Assembly (NCBI GenBank): GCA_902570035.1
Contig: CACFWO010000001.1
Location: forward strand, 124,001-188,000
Direction of reading: 5' to 3'
Source of the DNA: an uncultured SAR86 cluster bacterium
GTDB taxonomy: Bacteria > Pseudomonadota > Gammaproteobacteria > Magnimaribacterales > AG-339-G14
DNA length: 64,000 nt
Numbering within the stretch: position 1 is the stretch's first letter; every line of letters starts with the position of its first letter. Made by a program: the position numbers and the translations under genes. Positions 26,168-35,736 of this stretch are shown here, piece by piece. The notes beneath the pieces are model-generated. The model saw nothing but the letters and a program-made list of their open reading frames with translations, ran no database searches and had not been told where the DNA came from.

Positions 26168-26632
26168 ATGGCTGATTTTAGTAAAACGGAAATTATTATC
26201 GATAAAAAAGATTATTCTAACTGTCGTATTTTAATAGTCTCAACCTCTTGGAATCGAGAGATCATAGATGTCATGCAAAAGGATGCAATTTCTGAACTAA
26301 AAGGGTTCAACGTCAATCATATTGATAGTGTTGAGGTGCCAGGCGCGTTTGAACTATCGCAAGCAGCGGAAAAGTTTATTAGTTCATACGATGCAATTCT
26401 AGCTTTAGGCACCATCATCAAAGGAGAAACTTATCACTTTGAAGTACTTGCTCATGAAACTGCAAGGTCCTTATCTCAGGTAAGTATTTCAAACAAGAAG
26501 CCAGTGATTTTTGGAGTATTAACTACCGATAACGAATTGCAGGCAAAGCAAAGAGCAGAAGTCAAAGGATCTGAGTATGCGAAAAGTCTTCTTATGATGA
26601 TTGACTTATTTTCTAAAGATGCCGCTGTTTAA
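26168..26632 (+). CDS. ribH: 6,7-dimethyl-8-ribityllumazine synthase
   Basis: RibH joins the ribityl pyrimidine to dihydroxybutanone phosphate to form lumazine, the riboflavin precursor. It has 154 residues. Key parts are TSWNREI, VEVPGAFEL, ALGTIIKGETYHFE (with the catalytic His in the following AHE region) and FGVLTTDNELQA. It sits between ribBA and nusB, as in many Gammaproteobacteria. Confidence 0.96.
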   Translation: MADFSKTEIIIDKKDYSNCRILIVSTSWNREIIDVMQKDAISELKGFNVNHIDSVEVPGAFELSQAAEKFISSYDAILALGTIIKGETYHFEVLAHETARSLSQVSISNKKPVIFGVLTTDNELQAKQRAEVKGSEYAKSLLMMIDLFSKDAAV

Positions 26633-27026
26633 AAAAAAGCTCTCCCCCACTAAGACAAGAGAGATTCTTTTACAGGCTCTTTATCAAAAAGAAATATCAG
26701 ATATTTCTAATACTAATTTAATCAATCAATTCAAGAAAGCGTATAGAGAATTTGATATTTCCAACGTAGCCGAAAAATTGAAGGGAATAAATAAAAATAA
26801 TGATTCATTAAATAAAAATATTGCTGATAATTCGAGCATTGAAATTAAGTCAATCGGTGAAATAGAAATTTCAATTCTTCGACAATCTATCTTTGAACTT
26901 GAAAATTCAGATATTGACTATCCAATAGTAATTAATGAGGCTGTAAAGTTAGCCAAAAAATTTGGCCAAGAGGATAGTTATAGATTTATAAATGGCGTAC
27001 TAGACTCTTATATTGCTTCTAAATAA
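26619..27026 (+). CDS. nusB: Transcription antitermination factor NusB
   Basis: NusB binds NusE/S10 and boxA RNA to support rRNA antitermination. The ATG at 26619 gives 135 residues beginning MPLFKKKLSPTKTRE. A further in-frame ATG at 26601 would lengthen it by six residues inside ribH. The core REILLQALYQKEI and the late block VINEAVKLAKKFGQEDSYRFINGVLD are diagnostic. Its 3' end overlaps the convergent purA end by 8 bases. Confidence 0.92.
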   Translation: MPLFKKKLSPTKTREILLQALYQKEISDISNTNLINQFKKAYREFDISNVAEKLKGINKNNDSLNKNIADNSSIEIKSIGEIEISILRQSIFELENSDIDYPIVINEAVKLAKKFGQEDSYRFINGVLDSYIASK

Positions 27027-28302
27027 TATCGTTCTTGAAAATAGTGCTTTCTCTTTCTGGTCCAGTTGAAATGATGTCAACAGATACGCCGCAAACCTCT
27101 TCAATTTTAGAAATAAATTCAATAGCCTCTTTTGGAAAATCATCCAAAGTTTTTAAACCATAAATGGGTTTTTTCCATCCTGATAACTCAATGTATTGAG
27201 GCTTTACGTGATCTAGATTGAGAGATTCCTCAAAGAATTCATCTGAATTATCATAGCTATCGCAAATTTTAATACTTTCCATTCCATCAAAAACATCAAG
27301 TTTTGTAATACAAAGGCTCTTAATGCTATTAGATTGAATAACTTTTTTCATAGCAACAGCATCAAACCATCCGCATCTTCTTGGTCTTCCTGTAGTCGCC
27401 CCTACCTCGCCACCTTTCTTTGCAATATGAATACCAATGTCATCAAACAATTCTGTAGGCATTGGCCCCTCTCCAACCCTGGTAGTATAAGCTTTCACAA
27501 TACCTAAAATATTACTTACCGATAGCGGTCCTATGCCCGAACCTGAAGCAATACCAGCTGCGGATGAATTACTTGAAGTAACATAAGGATAAGTTCCATT
27601 ATCAACATCTAGTAATGCTCCTTGAGCGCCTTCAAAAAGAACCTTCTTTCCATCATTGTTCATTTCTAAAATAAGTTTAGAAATATCTTTCGTCATAGGT
27701 CTCAATCTTTCACCATAACTTAAGGCCTTTTCAAAAGTTTGCTGAAAACTAACCTCTTCAACTGCGAAAAGTTTTTTAAACATAAAATTATAAAAATCTA
27801 AATTTTCTCTTAACTTTTCTTCCAAAATCTTTTCATAAAAACAATCAACCAATCTGATTGCTCTCCTTCCTACTTTGTCTTCATATGCGGGACCTATACC
27901 TCTCCCAGTGGTTCCAATAGTTTTAAATGAATTAGATTTTTCTCTGCATTGGTCAAATTTTTTATGATGATCGAGGATCAGAACACAGGCAGAACTTATT
28001 TTTAATCTATCTTCGACACCTTCTAAAAAAGTATTAGCTTCTGATATTTCCTCAAATAAGTCATTTGGTGAAAGAACCACACCTTTACCAATCAATGAGA
28101 GAGCATCTTTTTCACAGATAGAGGATGGTAGTAGATGAAGAATTAATTTTTTGCCGTTCACAATAAGAGTATGGCCGGCGTTATGACCGCCTTGGAATCT
28201 ACAAGTTGCATGAAAATTTGGGGACAAGAAGTTTACTATTTTTCCTTTTCCCTCATCTCCCCATTGAAGACCGAGAACTGCAAAATTTTGCGTTTTTGTC
28301 AT
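27019..28302 (-). CDS. purA: Adenylosuccinate synthetase
   Basis: PurA uses GTP to join IMP and aspartate, the first committed step to AMP. It has 427 residues. The P-loop-like GLQWGDEGKGKIV lies near residue 11, the GHNAGHT block follows, and TTGRGIGPAYEDK and TTTGRPRRCGWFD-type sequences come later. It overlaps hisZ by 4 bases. The miaA-hflK-hflC-hisZ-purA order resembles Pseudomonas. Confidence 0.97.
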   Translation of the reverse strand: MTKTQNFAVLGLQWGDEGKGKIVNFLSPNFHATCRFQGGHNAGHTLIVNGKKLILHLLPSSICEKDALSLIGKGVVLSPNDLFEEISEANTFLEGVEDRLKISSACVLILDHHKKFDQCREKSNSFKTIGTTGRGIGPAYEDKVGRRAIRLVDCFYEKILEEKLRENLDFYNFMFKKLFAVEEVSFQQTFEKALSYGERLRPMTKDISKLILEMNNDGKKVLFEGAQGALLDVDNGTYPYVTSSNSSAAGIASGSGIGPLSVSNILGIVKAYTTRVGEGPMPTELFDDIGIHIAKKGGEVGATTGRPRRCGWFDAVAMKKVIQSNSIKSLCITKLDVFDGMESIKICDSYDNSDEFFEESLNLDHVKPQYIELSGWKKPIYGLKTLDDFPKEAIEFISKIEEVCGVSVDIISTGPERESTIFKNDII

Positions 28303-29279
28303 TTACTCTGTAATTTTAAAATAGATATTAAATCTATATCAAAACCCATACCCTTTCTTTCTTTTTTATTTGCTTTTGAAAAAGGGGTTTTATACTGTCC
28401 ACCATTTATCAAGGGAACTCCCGTCTTTGGTTGAAAGATAGAAAAAACTATACCAGAGTGATACGAGTAACCAGGAAAATCAACCATATCAATTAAAATA
28501 TTCTTAATTTTATTCTTTTTAAGAATGTCAAAAGATTGTTTAATACTTTTTAATTTTTTAGGATCAATTTTTAATTCCCTGCAAATCAAATTAAGATTCT
28601 TAAATTCCTGCTCATAATCACCAATAATGTCGAGCAGCTTCGATAAGATTGATAAAGTTCTTTTACCTTTACCTTCTTGCTTCAGAAATTCAGATAAATC
28701 ACTTTTTGATCTTGAAGATAAAATATCCTTTAATTTATTTCTTTTATCTAAAGGAAATCTCAGTTTATCCAGTATTTCATCAAGGATAGAAATATCACCA
28801 ATGGTGAGAACATAATCTTTAAGACCTAATTTTTTTAGGGCTCCAGATAAGGCATTAAAAATATCTTCTTTGACACCTGTCTCGCTATCATAAAAAATTT
28901 CTAGTCCAACTTTCATAGTGCTGATTGCTTTTGTAAAAGAGCCAAGTGGTTTTTTTGTAACTTCGCCGTAGTAACAGTATTTTTTATTTTTTTCAGTTAG
29001 AAATCTTCTGTCTATTCTAGCTACCTGTTGTGAAATATCGGGTCTTAAAGCAAGAGATCTTTCCGAGTTTGTATCTGAAAACTGAAAACTCGATCTTGAT
29101 AATTCTTCATTTGCTAGACCTCCTATAAAATCAGAATATTCGACCAGAGGAGTAAAAATGAGATCAAAACCTTTATTTTGAAAATAATCTAGTAACTCAG
29201 TTTTTGTTTTTTCTAAGTTAGTTGAAAGAGGAGGAACGATTTCTTCGACTCCATCCGGGAGATTCCAGAAATCTGACAT
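28299..29279 (-). CDS. hisZ: ATP phosphoribosyltransferase regulatory subunit HisZ
   Basis: HisZ resembles the catalytic core of histidyl-tRNA synthetase but acts as the regulatory subunit of short-form HisG in histidine synthesis. It has 326 residues, shorter than Pseudomonas HisZ (about 395). Visible blocks are LPDGVEEIVPP near the N-terminus, TPLVEY, ALRPDISQQVARI and the dimer-type region YYGEV. Its presence implies that the cell uses short-form HisG. It lies between hflC and purA, with a 4-base overlap with purA. Confidence 0.9.
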   Translation of the reverse strand: MSDFWNLPDGVEEIVPPLSTNLEKTKTELLDYFQNKGFDLIFTPLVEYSDFIGGLANEELSRSSFQFSDTNSERSLALRPDISQQVARIDRRFLTEKNKKYCYYGEVTKKPLGSFTKAISTMKVGLEIFYDSETGVKEDIFNALSGALKKLGLKDYVLTIGDISILDEILDKLRFPLDKRNKLKDILSSRSKSDLSEFLKQEGKGKRTLSILSKLLDIIGDYEQEFKNLNLICRELKIDPKKLKSIKQSFDILKKNKIKNILIDMVDFPGYSYHSGIVFSIFQPKTGVPLINGGQYKTPFSKANKKERKGMGFDIDLISILKLQSK

Positions 29280-29284
29280 ACCTA

Positions 29285-30160
29285 CTAATTACCTTTCGAG
29301 CTATCCAAGTATTTGAAAAAATCGCTGTCAGGGTCAATTAAAAGAACATCTGATTTATTTTTAAAAGCCATTTGATAAGCTTTCAAACTTCTTGTGAATT
29401 CATAAAATTCTGGATCTTCATTGAATGCATCTGCATAAACATTAGCAGCGGTTGCATCACCCTCACCTCTTAATTTTTCAGAAATTTTATACGCATTAGC
29501 TAGAATTATTGTCCTTTCTTTATCAGCTGTAGCTCTAAGTTCTTCAGCTATTTCATTTCCTTGGGCCCTAAGCTCTTGAGCTAACCTCTCACGTTCAGTT
29601 CTCATTCTGTTATAAACTGAGTCGTTAACCTCATTAGGTAATTCAATCTTTTTTATCCTTACATCTATAACTTCAATTCCTAATTCATCCCCAACGGTTT
29701 GGTTAAGATTTGTAGTTAGGTTAGCCATTAGCTCATCTCTTTCACCTGAAACAACCTCTTGAACGCTTCGTGTACCGAATTGGTTTCTTAGACCTTCATC
29801 AGCTCTTTGAGTCAAAAGCGCCCTTAGGGCCGAAAGTTGACCGCCCGATGTAGTGATATAGAATTGCTCATCATCTGTGATTCTCCATTTAACAAAGTAG
29901 TCAACAATCAATCTTTTCTTCTCAGCAGTGAAATATGGTTGAGGCAGATTATCTAGAGTTAACACTCTTTCATCGAATTTTTTTATGGTGTGAAGGATTG
30001 GAACTTTGAAATGTAACCCTGGCTCAATTGAAGAATCAATTATTTCACCAAATCTTAATTTGATAGCAGTCTCTCTATCGGTAACTATGTAGAGTGTATT
30101 AGCAAGGATCACTATTGTGATAACAACTGCTGATACGATAATTAAACCTAGTCTAGTCAT
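29285..30160 (-). CDS. hflC: FtsH modulator HflC
   Basis: HflC forms with HflK the periplasmic SPFH complex that wraps FtsH and limits its proteolysis. It has 291 residues: an N-terminal membrane helix (about 5-24), the SPFH/band-7 domain starting YIVTDRETAIKLRFGEI, and a charged coiled coil ERERLAQELRAQGNEIAEE. The start ATG shares one base with the hflK stop. Confidence 0.96.
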   Translation of the reverse strand: MTRLGLIIVSAVVITIVILANTLYIVTDRETAIKLRFGEIIDSSIEPGLHFKVPILHTIKKFDERVLTLDNLPQPYFTAEKKRLIVDYFVKWRITDDEQFYITTSGGQLSALRALLTQRADEGLRNQFGTRSVQEVVSGERDELMANLTTNLNQTVGDELGIEVIDVRIKKIELPNEVNDSVYNRMRTERERLAQELRAQGNEIAEELRATADKERTIILANAYKISEKLRGEGDATAANVYADAFNEDPEFYEFTRSLKAYQMAFKNKSDVLLIDPDSDFFKYLDSSKGN

Positions 30161-31284
30161 TATCTTCTCTCCTGTCTTTTTCTTATTTCATCTATTACTT
30201 GATCTGTGATATCTCCTATAGAAATATCTTGATCATTACTAGATGATGAATTATTTCTATCTGCAGCGACTGCTGCAGATGCAATTTTATCTAAAGGCAA
30301 GTAAAGGATGTTGTTACCTTCCTGAACATCGATCATAACCTTGGTGCTGTTGTCCATTACAGACTGAACAGCATCTAGATAAAGTCTTTGTCTGGTAACT
30401 TCCGGAGCTTTGGTGTATTCAACAAGCAATTGACTAAAACGAGAAGCTTCACCTTCTGCCTCTGCTATTACTTTGCTTTTATAGCCTTCTGCATCCTGAA
30501 TTGTTCTTTGCGCATCACCTCTAGCTATTGGAACCACCTCATTTGCATAAGTCTCAGCTTGGTTTCTCAATCTGACCTCATCTTCTCTAGCCTTCACAAC
30601 ATCGTCAAAGGCCTCTCTTACTGCATCGGGTGGCTTAGACTCTTTAACGTTGACTGTTACTACTTCTATACCAGTTAGATAATCATTTAATCTTTGCTGT
30701 AATCTTTCTTTAACATCGAATGCAATTTGCTCTCTTCCAGTAGTAAGGACATCGTCCATAATATTGCTACCGACAACATGCCTTAAGGCTGCCTCAGATG
30801 CTTGTGCGAGACTATCGTCGGGTGTTGAAGCTTCTAAAAGATAATTAACGGGATTGGATTTCTTATACTGAACTCCAATTTCAACGATGACGATGTTTTC
30901 ATCCTTAGTTAGCATCGAAGAAGTTGCTGTATGAGTGAATAATTTTTCAGTATTCACAATAGTTCTTGTATCGATAATAGGAGGGTTCCAATGAATACCT
31001 GCTCCTTTGGTGTTAACGTACTCACCAAATCTCATGACAACTGCTTGCTCCTGAGCATCTACAGTATAGATTCCTAAAGCTCCATATAAGATAGCTATGA
31101 CTGCTAAGACAGGTGTAAGAAATTTTCTTGGTTTAAAATCACCGCCACCAGAGCTAGATTTTCTTCCAAATAGAAAACTGAATTGATCTCTAAATTTTTT
31201 TAAAGCTTCATCGATATCAGGAGGACCATCTTTTCCTCCCCAAGGATCTCTTGATCCATTATTTCCGTTGTTATTCCAAGACAT
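30160..31284 (-). CDS. hflK: FtsH modulator HflK
   Basis: HflK is the partner of HflC in the membrane SPFH complex around FtsH. It has 374 residues. A Gly/Asn-rich N-terminus (SWNNNGNNGSRDPWGG) is typical, followed by one membrane helix (about 54-73), the band-7 domain VDAQEQAVVMRFGEY and a coiled coil. miaA lies 37 bases upstream; hfq and hflX, usually between them, are missing. Confidence 0.96.
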   Translation of the reverse strand: MSWNNNGNNGSRDPWGGKDGPPDIDEALKKFRDQFSFLFGRKSSSGGGDFKPRKFLTPVLAVIAILYGALGIYTVDAQEQAVVMRFGEYVNTKGAGIHWNPPIIDTRTIVNTEKLFTHTATSSMLTKDENIVIVEIGVQYKKSNPVNYLLEASTPDDSLAQASEAALRHVVGSNIMDDVLTTGREQIAFDVKERLQQRLNDYLTGIEVVTVNVKESKPPDAVREAFDDVVKAREDEVRLRNQAETYANEVVPIARGDAQRTIQDAEGYKSKVIAEAEGEASRFSQLLVEYTKAPEVTRQRLYLDAVQSVMDNSTKVMIDVQEGNNILYLPLDKIASAAVAADRNNSSSSNDQDISIGDITDQVIDEIRKRQERR

Positions 31285-31321
31285 AAGTCACATTTTAAAG
31301 ATAAGATTGATATAAAGATAC

Positions 31322-32236
31322 TCAATAAGATAAATATTCCAATATTTCATTTTTTGCAGTATCCGCACTTTGAAAAGCTTTCAAGTTAGGTATTTTTTTT
31401 ATCCAAGTTCTCTGATGCTTTGCCAATTTCTTATGGGCAAAATATATTTTTTCAATAAGGACATCCTTTTTAATTATTTTATCTATATGCATAGAAACTT
31501 CTTTGTATCCTGCAGAATTAAAAAGGGGTAATTTGTTAGATTTGTAAATTTTTATTATTTCTTCTACTTCATCAATGAAACCTTTTCTTAACATATTTTC
31601 GACTCTATTTTTTAGATTCTCATCAAAATTTGAACCTTTACCTTTATCAATCACTATAGGGAAAACATTTGAATTAGAATTTTCTTTCCTTTTAAAAAAA
31701 GAACTCATGGGTTTATTTGAAATTTCTAAAACTTCCAAAGCTCTAACCAGTCTTTGAGTATCATTAGGATGAATGTTTTTTGCTGCTTCGGGATCTTTTG
31801 TTTTTAGTCTTTTAAAAGCTACTTCTTTTCCCTTTATATCAATGTCTTGAAGAATCTTTCTTCTGGTATCGGGATCCGACTTAGGAAGATCATCGAATCC
31901 AACAAGATATGAAAAAAAATACATCATCGAGCCACCAACTAAAACTGGTACTTTATTTGACTGGACTGATTTATCGATAGCGCGCTTTAAGTCCTTTAAA
32001 AATTCACCTACGGAATAAACCTCATTAGGCTCTATGATATCGATAAGCTCATGAGGATATTTATTTTGAAGTTCCTTAGATATTTTATTGCTCCCAATGT
32101 CTGCATGTTTATAAATTTGAACGGAATCAACACTTATCAAATCTGCGGATATTTCATCAAAAAGTCTCAGCGATAAATCTGTCTTTCCAGAATTCGTTGG
32201 TCCCAGAATGCAAATGATTGGGGATAAGGTTTTCAA
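31322..32236 (-). CDS. miaA: tRNA dimethylallyltransferase MiaA
   Basis: MiaA transfers a dimethylallyl group to A37 of tRNAs reading UNN codons. It has 304 residues from a TTG start at 32234-32236; no in-frame ATG lies nearby. The P-loop GPTNSGKT is at 12-19, then DSVQIYKHADIGSNK and the LVGGSMMYF block. It is divergent from the acyl-CoA ligase across 79 bases. Confidence 0.95.
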   Translation of the reverse strand: MKTLSPIICILGPTNSGKTDLSLRLFDEISADLISVDSVQIYKHADIGSNKISKELQNKYPHELIDIIEPNEVYSVGEFLKDLKRAIDKSVQSNKVPVLVGGSMMYFFSYLVGFDDLPKSDPDTRRKILQDIDIKGKEVAFKRLKTKDPEAAKNIHPNDTQRLVRALEVLEISNKPMSSFFKRKENSNSNVFPIVIDKGKGSNFDENLKNRVENMLRKGFIDEVEEIIKIYKSNKLPLFNSAGYKEVSMHIDKIIKKDVLIEKIYFAHKKLAKHQRTWIKKIPNLKAFQSADTAKNEILEYLSY

Positions 32237-32315
32237 AATATTTTTAAACTATTGTATTTTGGTTAATTATTATCTAATTTAACACTTCAAACATAAGAAA
32301 ATTTTTGGGGGAAAT

Positions 32316-33935
32316 ATGAACATGCATTTTGCATCTGTTTTTGAAAAAATTTCAAGAATCATTCCGGAAGAACCAGCTCTCGTTTGTGAAGATAAAGTAG
32401 TAACTTGGCGAGAGTACGAAGATCAAGCCGCTAAGTTAGCGAATTACTTAGAGAGCAAAGGTCTTTCTTTTGATTCGAAAGTTGGACTTTACCTTCATAA
32501 CTCAAATGAATACCTCGTAGCTCAATTTGCCACTTTTAAAAATGAGTGTGTTCCCATCAATGTGAATTATCGTTATCAAGAAGATGAATTAATTTACTTA
32601 TTAGATAATGCAGATGCAGAAGCCATTTTTTATCAAGCTTGTTACGCTGACAGAATAAAAGCCATCAAAAATAAACTTCCTAAAATTAAAGCTTTCATTC
32701 AAGTAATGGATGGCAGCGAGGATCTTTTAGAGGGGTCAGATGAGTATTCAGAGATAATTCATAAAGAAGATAAACAAAAAGAGAGAGAAAGATCTGAAGA
32801 GAATTTTTATATGCTTTACACAGGAGGCACAACTGGAATGCCTAAAGGAGTTATGTATAAACAAGGTTTATTTCTTGGCTCAATGATGAAAACAGCTTTT
32901 GCCATGGGTTTTCCTGTTCCTGAAGATCTAGAAGATATTGAGTCATTGATTAAAGAAAAAGCCGCATCTAATGAATTACCTGTCAGTCTTGTTGGATGTC
33001 CTCTAATGCATGGGACAGGAATGTGGTTAGGAGCGTTTTTGCCCCATCTATCCGGTGGCAGTGTTGTGACCATGCCTTCTCTAGGATTTGATCCAGATCG
33101 TTTATGGAGGGAAGTAGAATCTAAAAAAGCTACAAGCGTTGTTATAGTTGGTGATGCATTTGCAAAACCTATGTTGGATTCATTGAACAAAGCTTCAGCG
33201 GATGGTAATGCTTATTCTATAGATAGTTTACAAACAATTATTTCGAGTGGAGTTATGTGGAGCTCTGAAGTAAAAGATGGACTTCTTAAACATAAGGATA
33301 TGGTTTTAATTGATACCATGGGATCAACAGAAGGTGGAATGGGTTCATCAATATCTTCCAGAGACAACCCAGCTAAAACAGCCAAATTTAATATCAATCC
33401 TGGAGTAATTATTGTTGATGATGAAGGTAAAGAAGTTTCGCCTGGCTCCGGTGTTAGAGGAAAAATAGGAACAAGCGGCTTGGTTCCAGAAGGTTACTAT
33501 AAAGATTCTGAGAAATCAGCTGAGACCTTCAAAGAATTTAACGGAATAAGGTATAGCTTTCCTGGAGATTATGCTCTTCTTGAGGAAGATGGATCGATCA
33601 CTCTATTAGGAAGAGGTAGTAATTGCATTAATACAGCAGGAGAGAAAGTTTACCCTGAGGAAGTCGAAGAAGCTCTAAAGCTTAATGCTAGCGTTTACGA
33701 TTGTCTCGTGGTTGGCTTGCCTGATGAAAAATTTGGTCAAAAAGTTGTCGCAGTTGTATCTTCTGAGAAGGATAATGATCCCAGCGAAGCGGAGCTTATT
33801 GCTTTTTTGAAAACAAATTTAGCTGGTTATAAAGTTCCAAAAAGTATTCTTCTTACCGAAGAAGTTAAGCGAGCACCAAATGGAAAAGCTAATTATAAAT
33901 GGGCAAAAGAATTTGCTGATTCTTCTTTAAACTAA
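32316..33935 (+). CDS. Acyl-CoA synthetase (AMP-binding), FadD17/FadD19-like
   Basis: An ATP-dependent acyl-CoA ligase of 539 residues. The AMP-binding signature is YTGGTTGMPKGVMYK, and the C-terminal part has PGDYALLEEDGSITLLGRGS and NTAGEKVYPEEVEEALK. That last pattern resembles the FadD17/19 branch, which acts on medium or steroid-like acyl chains in actinobacteria; the substrate here is unknown. A GGGGG Shine-Dalgarno run (32307-32311) precedes the ATG. A TTGTAT/TAATTT pair with 17-base spacing lies upstream. Confidence 0.88.
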   Translation: MNMHFASVFEKISRIIPEEPALVCEDKVVTWREYEDQAAKLANYLESKGLSFDSKVGLYLHNSNEYLVAQFATFKNECVPINVNYRYQEDELIYLLDNADAEAIFYQACYADRIKAIKNKLPKIKAFIQVMDGSEDLLEGSDEYSEIIHKEDKQKERERSEENFYMLYTGGTTGMPKGVMYKQGLFLGSMMKTAFAMGFPVPEDLEDIESLIKEKAASNELPVSLVGCPLMHGTGMWLGAFLPHLSGGSVVTMPSLGFDPDRLWREVESKKATSVVIVGDAFAKPMLDSLNKASADGNAYSIDSLQTIISSGVMWSSEVKDGLLKHKDMVLIDTMGSTEGGMGSSISSRDNPAKTAKFNINPGVIIVDDEGKEVSPGSGVRGKIGTSGLVPEGYYKDSEKSAETFKEFNGIRYSFPGDYALLEEDGSITLLGRGSNCINTAGEKVYPEEVEEALKLNASVYDCLVVGLPDEKFGQKVVAVVSSEKDNDPSEAELIAFLKTNLAGYKVPKSILLTEEVKRAPNGKANYKWAKEFADSSLN

Positions 33936-34001
33936 TTCACAAAAGATCACTGTAGCTCTAAGGACATAATTAATCAGAAGCTTGAAAGTAAAAAAATATT
34001 T

Positions 34002-34373
<372 letters not shown>

Positions 34374-34417
34374 TTACTATAAAAATTTCAGAAATTGTCT
34401 CAATGTCATGAAAAAAA

Positions 34418-35683
34418 TTAAATTAATTTAAATTTTTCACAGATTTTTTGACTTACGAATTTTGAGGCGCCTCTGCTTTCATTTAACCAAAGATCAATCT
34501 CCTGCCTCAAAGGATCAGAGATAGCTTCCATATTTTCAATTGCATGAGTAATTTCATCTTTATTTGAGACAAATCTTAATAGATCTAAGTCTTCTAACTT
34601 TTGTGAAATCTCCTCAAAGTTGTATGTACTTCTTCCTGAAATAATTGGTTTATGAAAATAAGCTGGTTCGAGAAAATTTTGTCCCCCATGATCAACTAAA
34701 GTCCCTCCAATAAAGACATAATCAGCAATCTCATAAAAATCTAATAGCCGGCCTATTACATCAACTATAGTTACGTCACTCTTATCATTAGGGTTAGAAG
34801 AAATTTCAGTGTAAAAAATGCTAGCTAATTTTTTTTCTTTTAATAATTCTTTAATCTCATTGAACCTTTCTGGATGCCGAGGCGCTAAAACTAAGTGCTT
34901 ATTTGCTTTTTTTAAATCTATGAAACTTTCAATGAGTATTTCTTCCTCTCCGGGGTGTGTACTTCCGCAAACGAATACATATTTTTCCTTGTAATAATTA
35001 ATCTCATGTTCGTTAAAATTTTTTGGAGATGCTGAGTTCGCATCGAACTTAATTGAGCCGGTCACACTCATTGCATCTTCTTTTACTCCAGCTTCATAAA
35101 ATCTTTCAAAATCATTTTTTGATTGGACAAAAGCATGATTAATTTTATTGAAACTACTTTTGAAGAAAAAATTCAGTCTTTGATATTTCTTTAAGGACTT
35201 ATTAGATAGTCTTCCATTAACTAAAACTACCGGTAGCTTAAATTCATTGAAGATATTAATGAGATTTGGCCAAATTTCGGTCTCAACGAGTAAGAGTATT
35301 GAAGGTTTATAAAAGTTAATGAATTTCTTGCAAATAAATTTTAAGTCGAATGGAAAATAAACATGTATTGAATTTTTATTTAGATTTTCTTTTGCTTTTC
35401 TTGCTCCAGTTAAAGTTGTCGTTGATAAAATAAAATTAGGATTTTCTAAGATCTCTTCTAAATCTTGAATTAACTTTAGGGCGACATTCACCTCACCGAC
35501 TGATACAGCATGAATCCAGATTGATTTATTTGAGTTTTTATCTCCTTTAAACAATCCTATCTTTTCCAGAGCTTGAAGTCTTTTTTCTCCGAAAGAACTT
35601 GCTTTTAGTATGTGCCTCACTAAAGCAAAAGGAATTATTAGAAAAATTAAAAAATTGTAAAAAAAGAAAATAAAATGCTCCAA
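34418..35683 (-). CDS. waaA: 3-deoxy-D-manno-octulosonic acid (Kdo) transferase
   Basis: WaaA adds Kdo to lipid A precursor at the cytoplasmic face of the inner membrane. It has 421 residues from a TTG start at 35681-35683. An N-terminal hydrophobic anchor (about 1-22) is followed by IWIHAVSVGEV near residue 54 and typical blocks such as TTLTGARKA, YFPFDL and LVETEIWPNLI. The late block GGTLVDHGGQNFLEPA is diagnostic. It is divergent from the lpxL-like gene across 53 bases. Confidence 0.95.
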   Translation of the reverse strand: MEHFIFFFYNFLIFLIIPFALVRHILKASSFGEKRLQALEKIGLFKGDKNSNKSIWIHAVSVGEVNVALKLIQDLEEILENPNFILSTTTLTGARKAKENLNKNSIHVYFPFDLKFICKKFINFYKPSILLLVETEIWPNLINIFNEFKLPVVLVNGRLSNKSLKKYQRLNFFFKSSFNKINHAFVQSKNDFERFYEAGVKEDAMSVTGSIKFDANSASPKNFNEHEINYYKEKYVFVCGSTHPGEEEILIESFIDLKKANKHLVLAPRHPERFNEIKELLKEKKLASIFYTEISSNPNDKSDVTIVDVIGRLLDFYEIADYVFIGGTLVDHGGQNFLEPAYFHKPIISGRSTYNFEEISQKLEDLDLLRFVSNKDEITHAIENMEAISDPLRQEIDLWLNESRGASKFVSQKICEKFKLI

Positions 35684-35707
35684 ATCTTCGAATTATTCAA
35701 ATGCTAC

Positions 35708-35713
35708 TATAAT
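35708..35713 (+). promoter_or_regulatory. -10 box for the lpxL-like gene
   Basis: A perfect TATAAT lies 23 bases before the ATG at 35737, giving an expected leader of about 17 bases. The divergent spacer is only 53 bases, so this promoter also lies close to the waaA start. Confidence 0.4.
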
Positions 35714-35736
35714 GGGAAAAATTTTAAATGTCTTAA

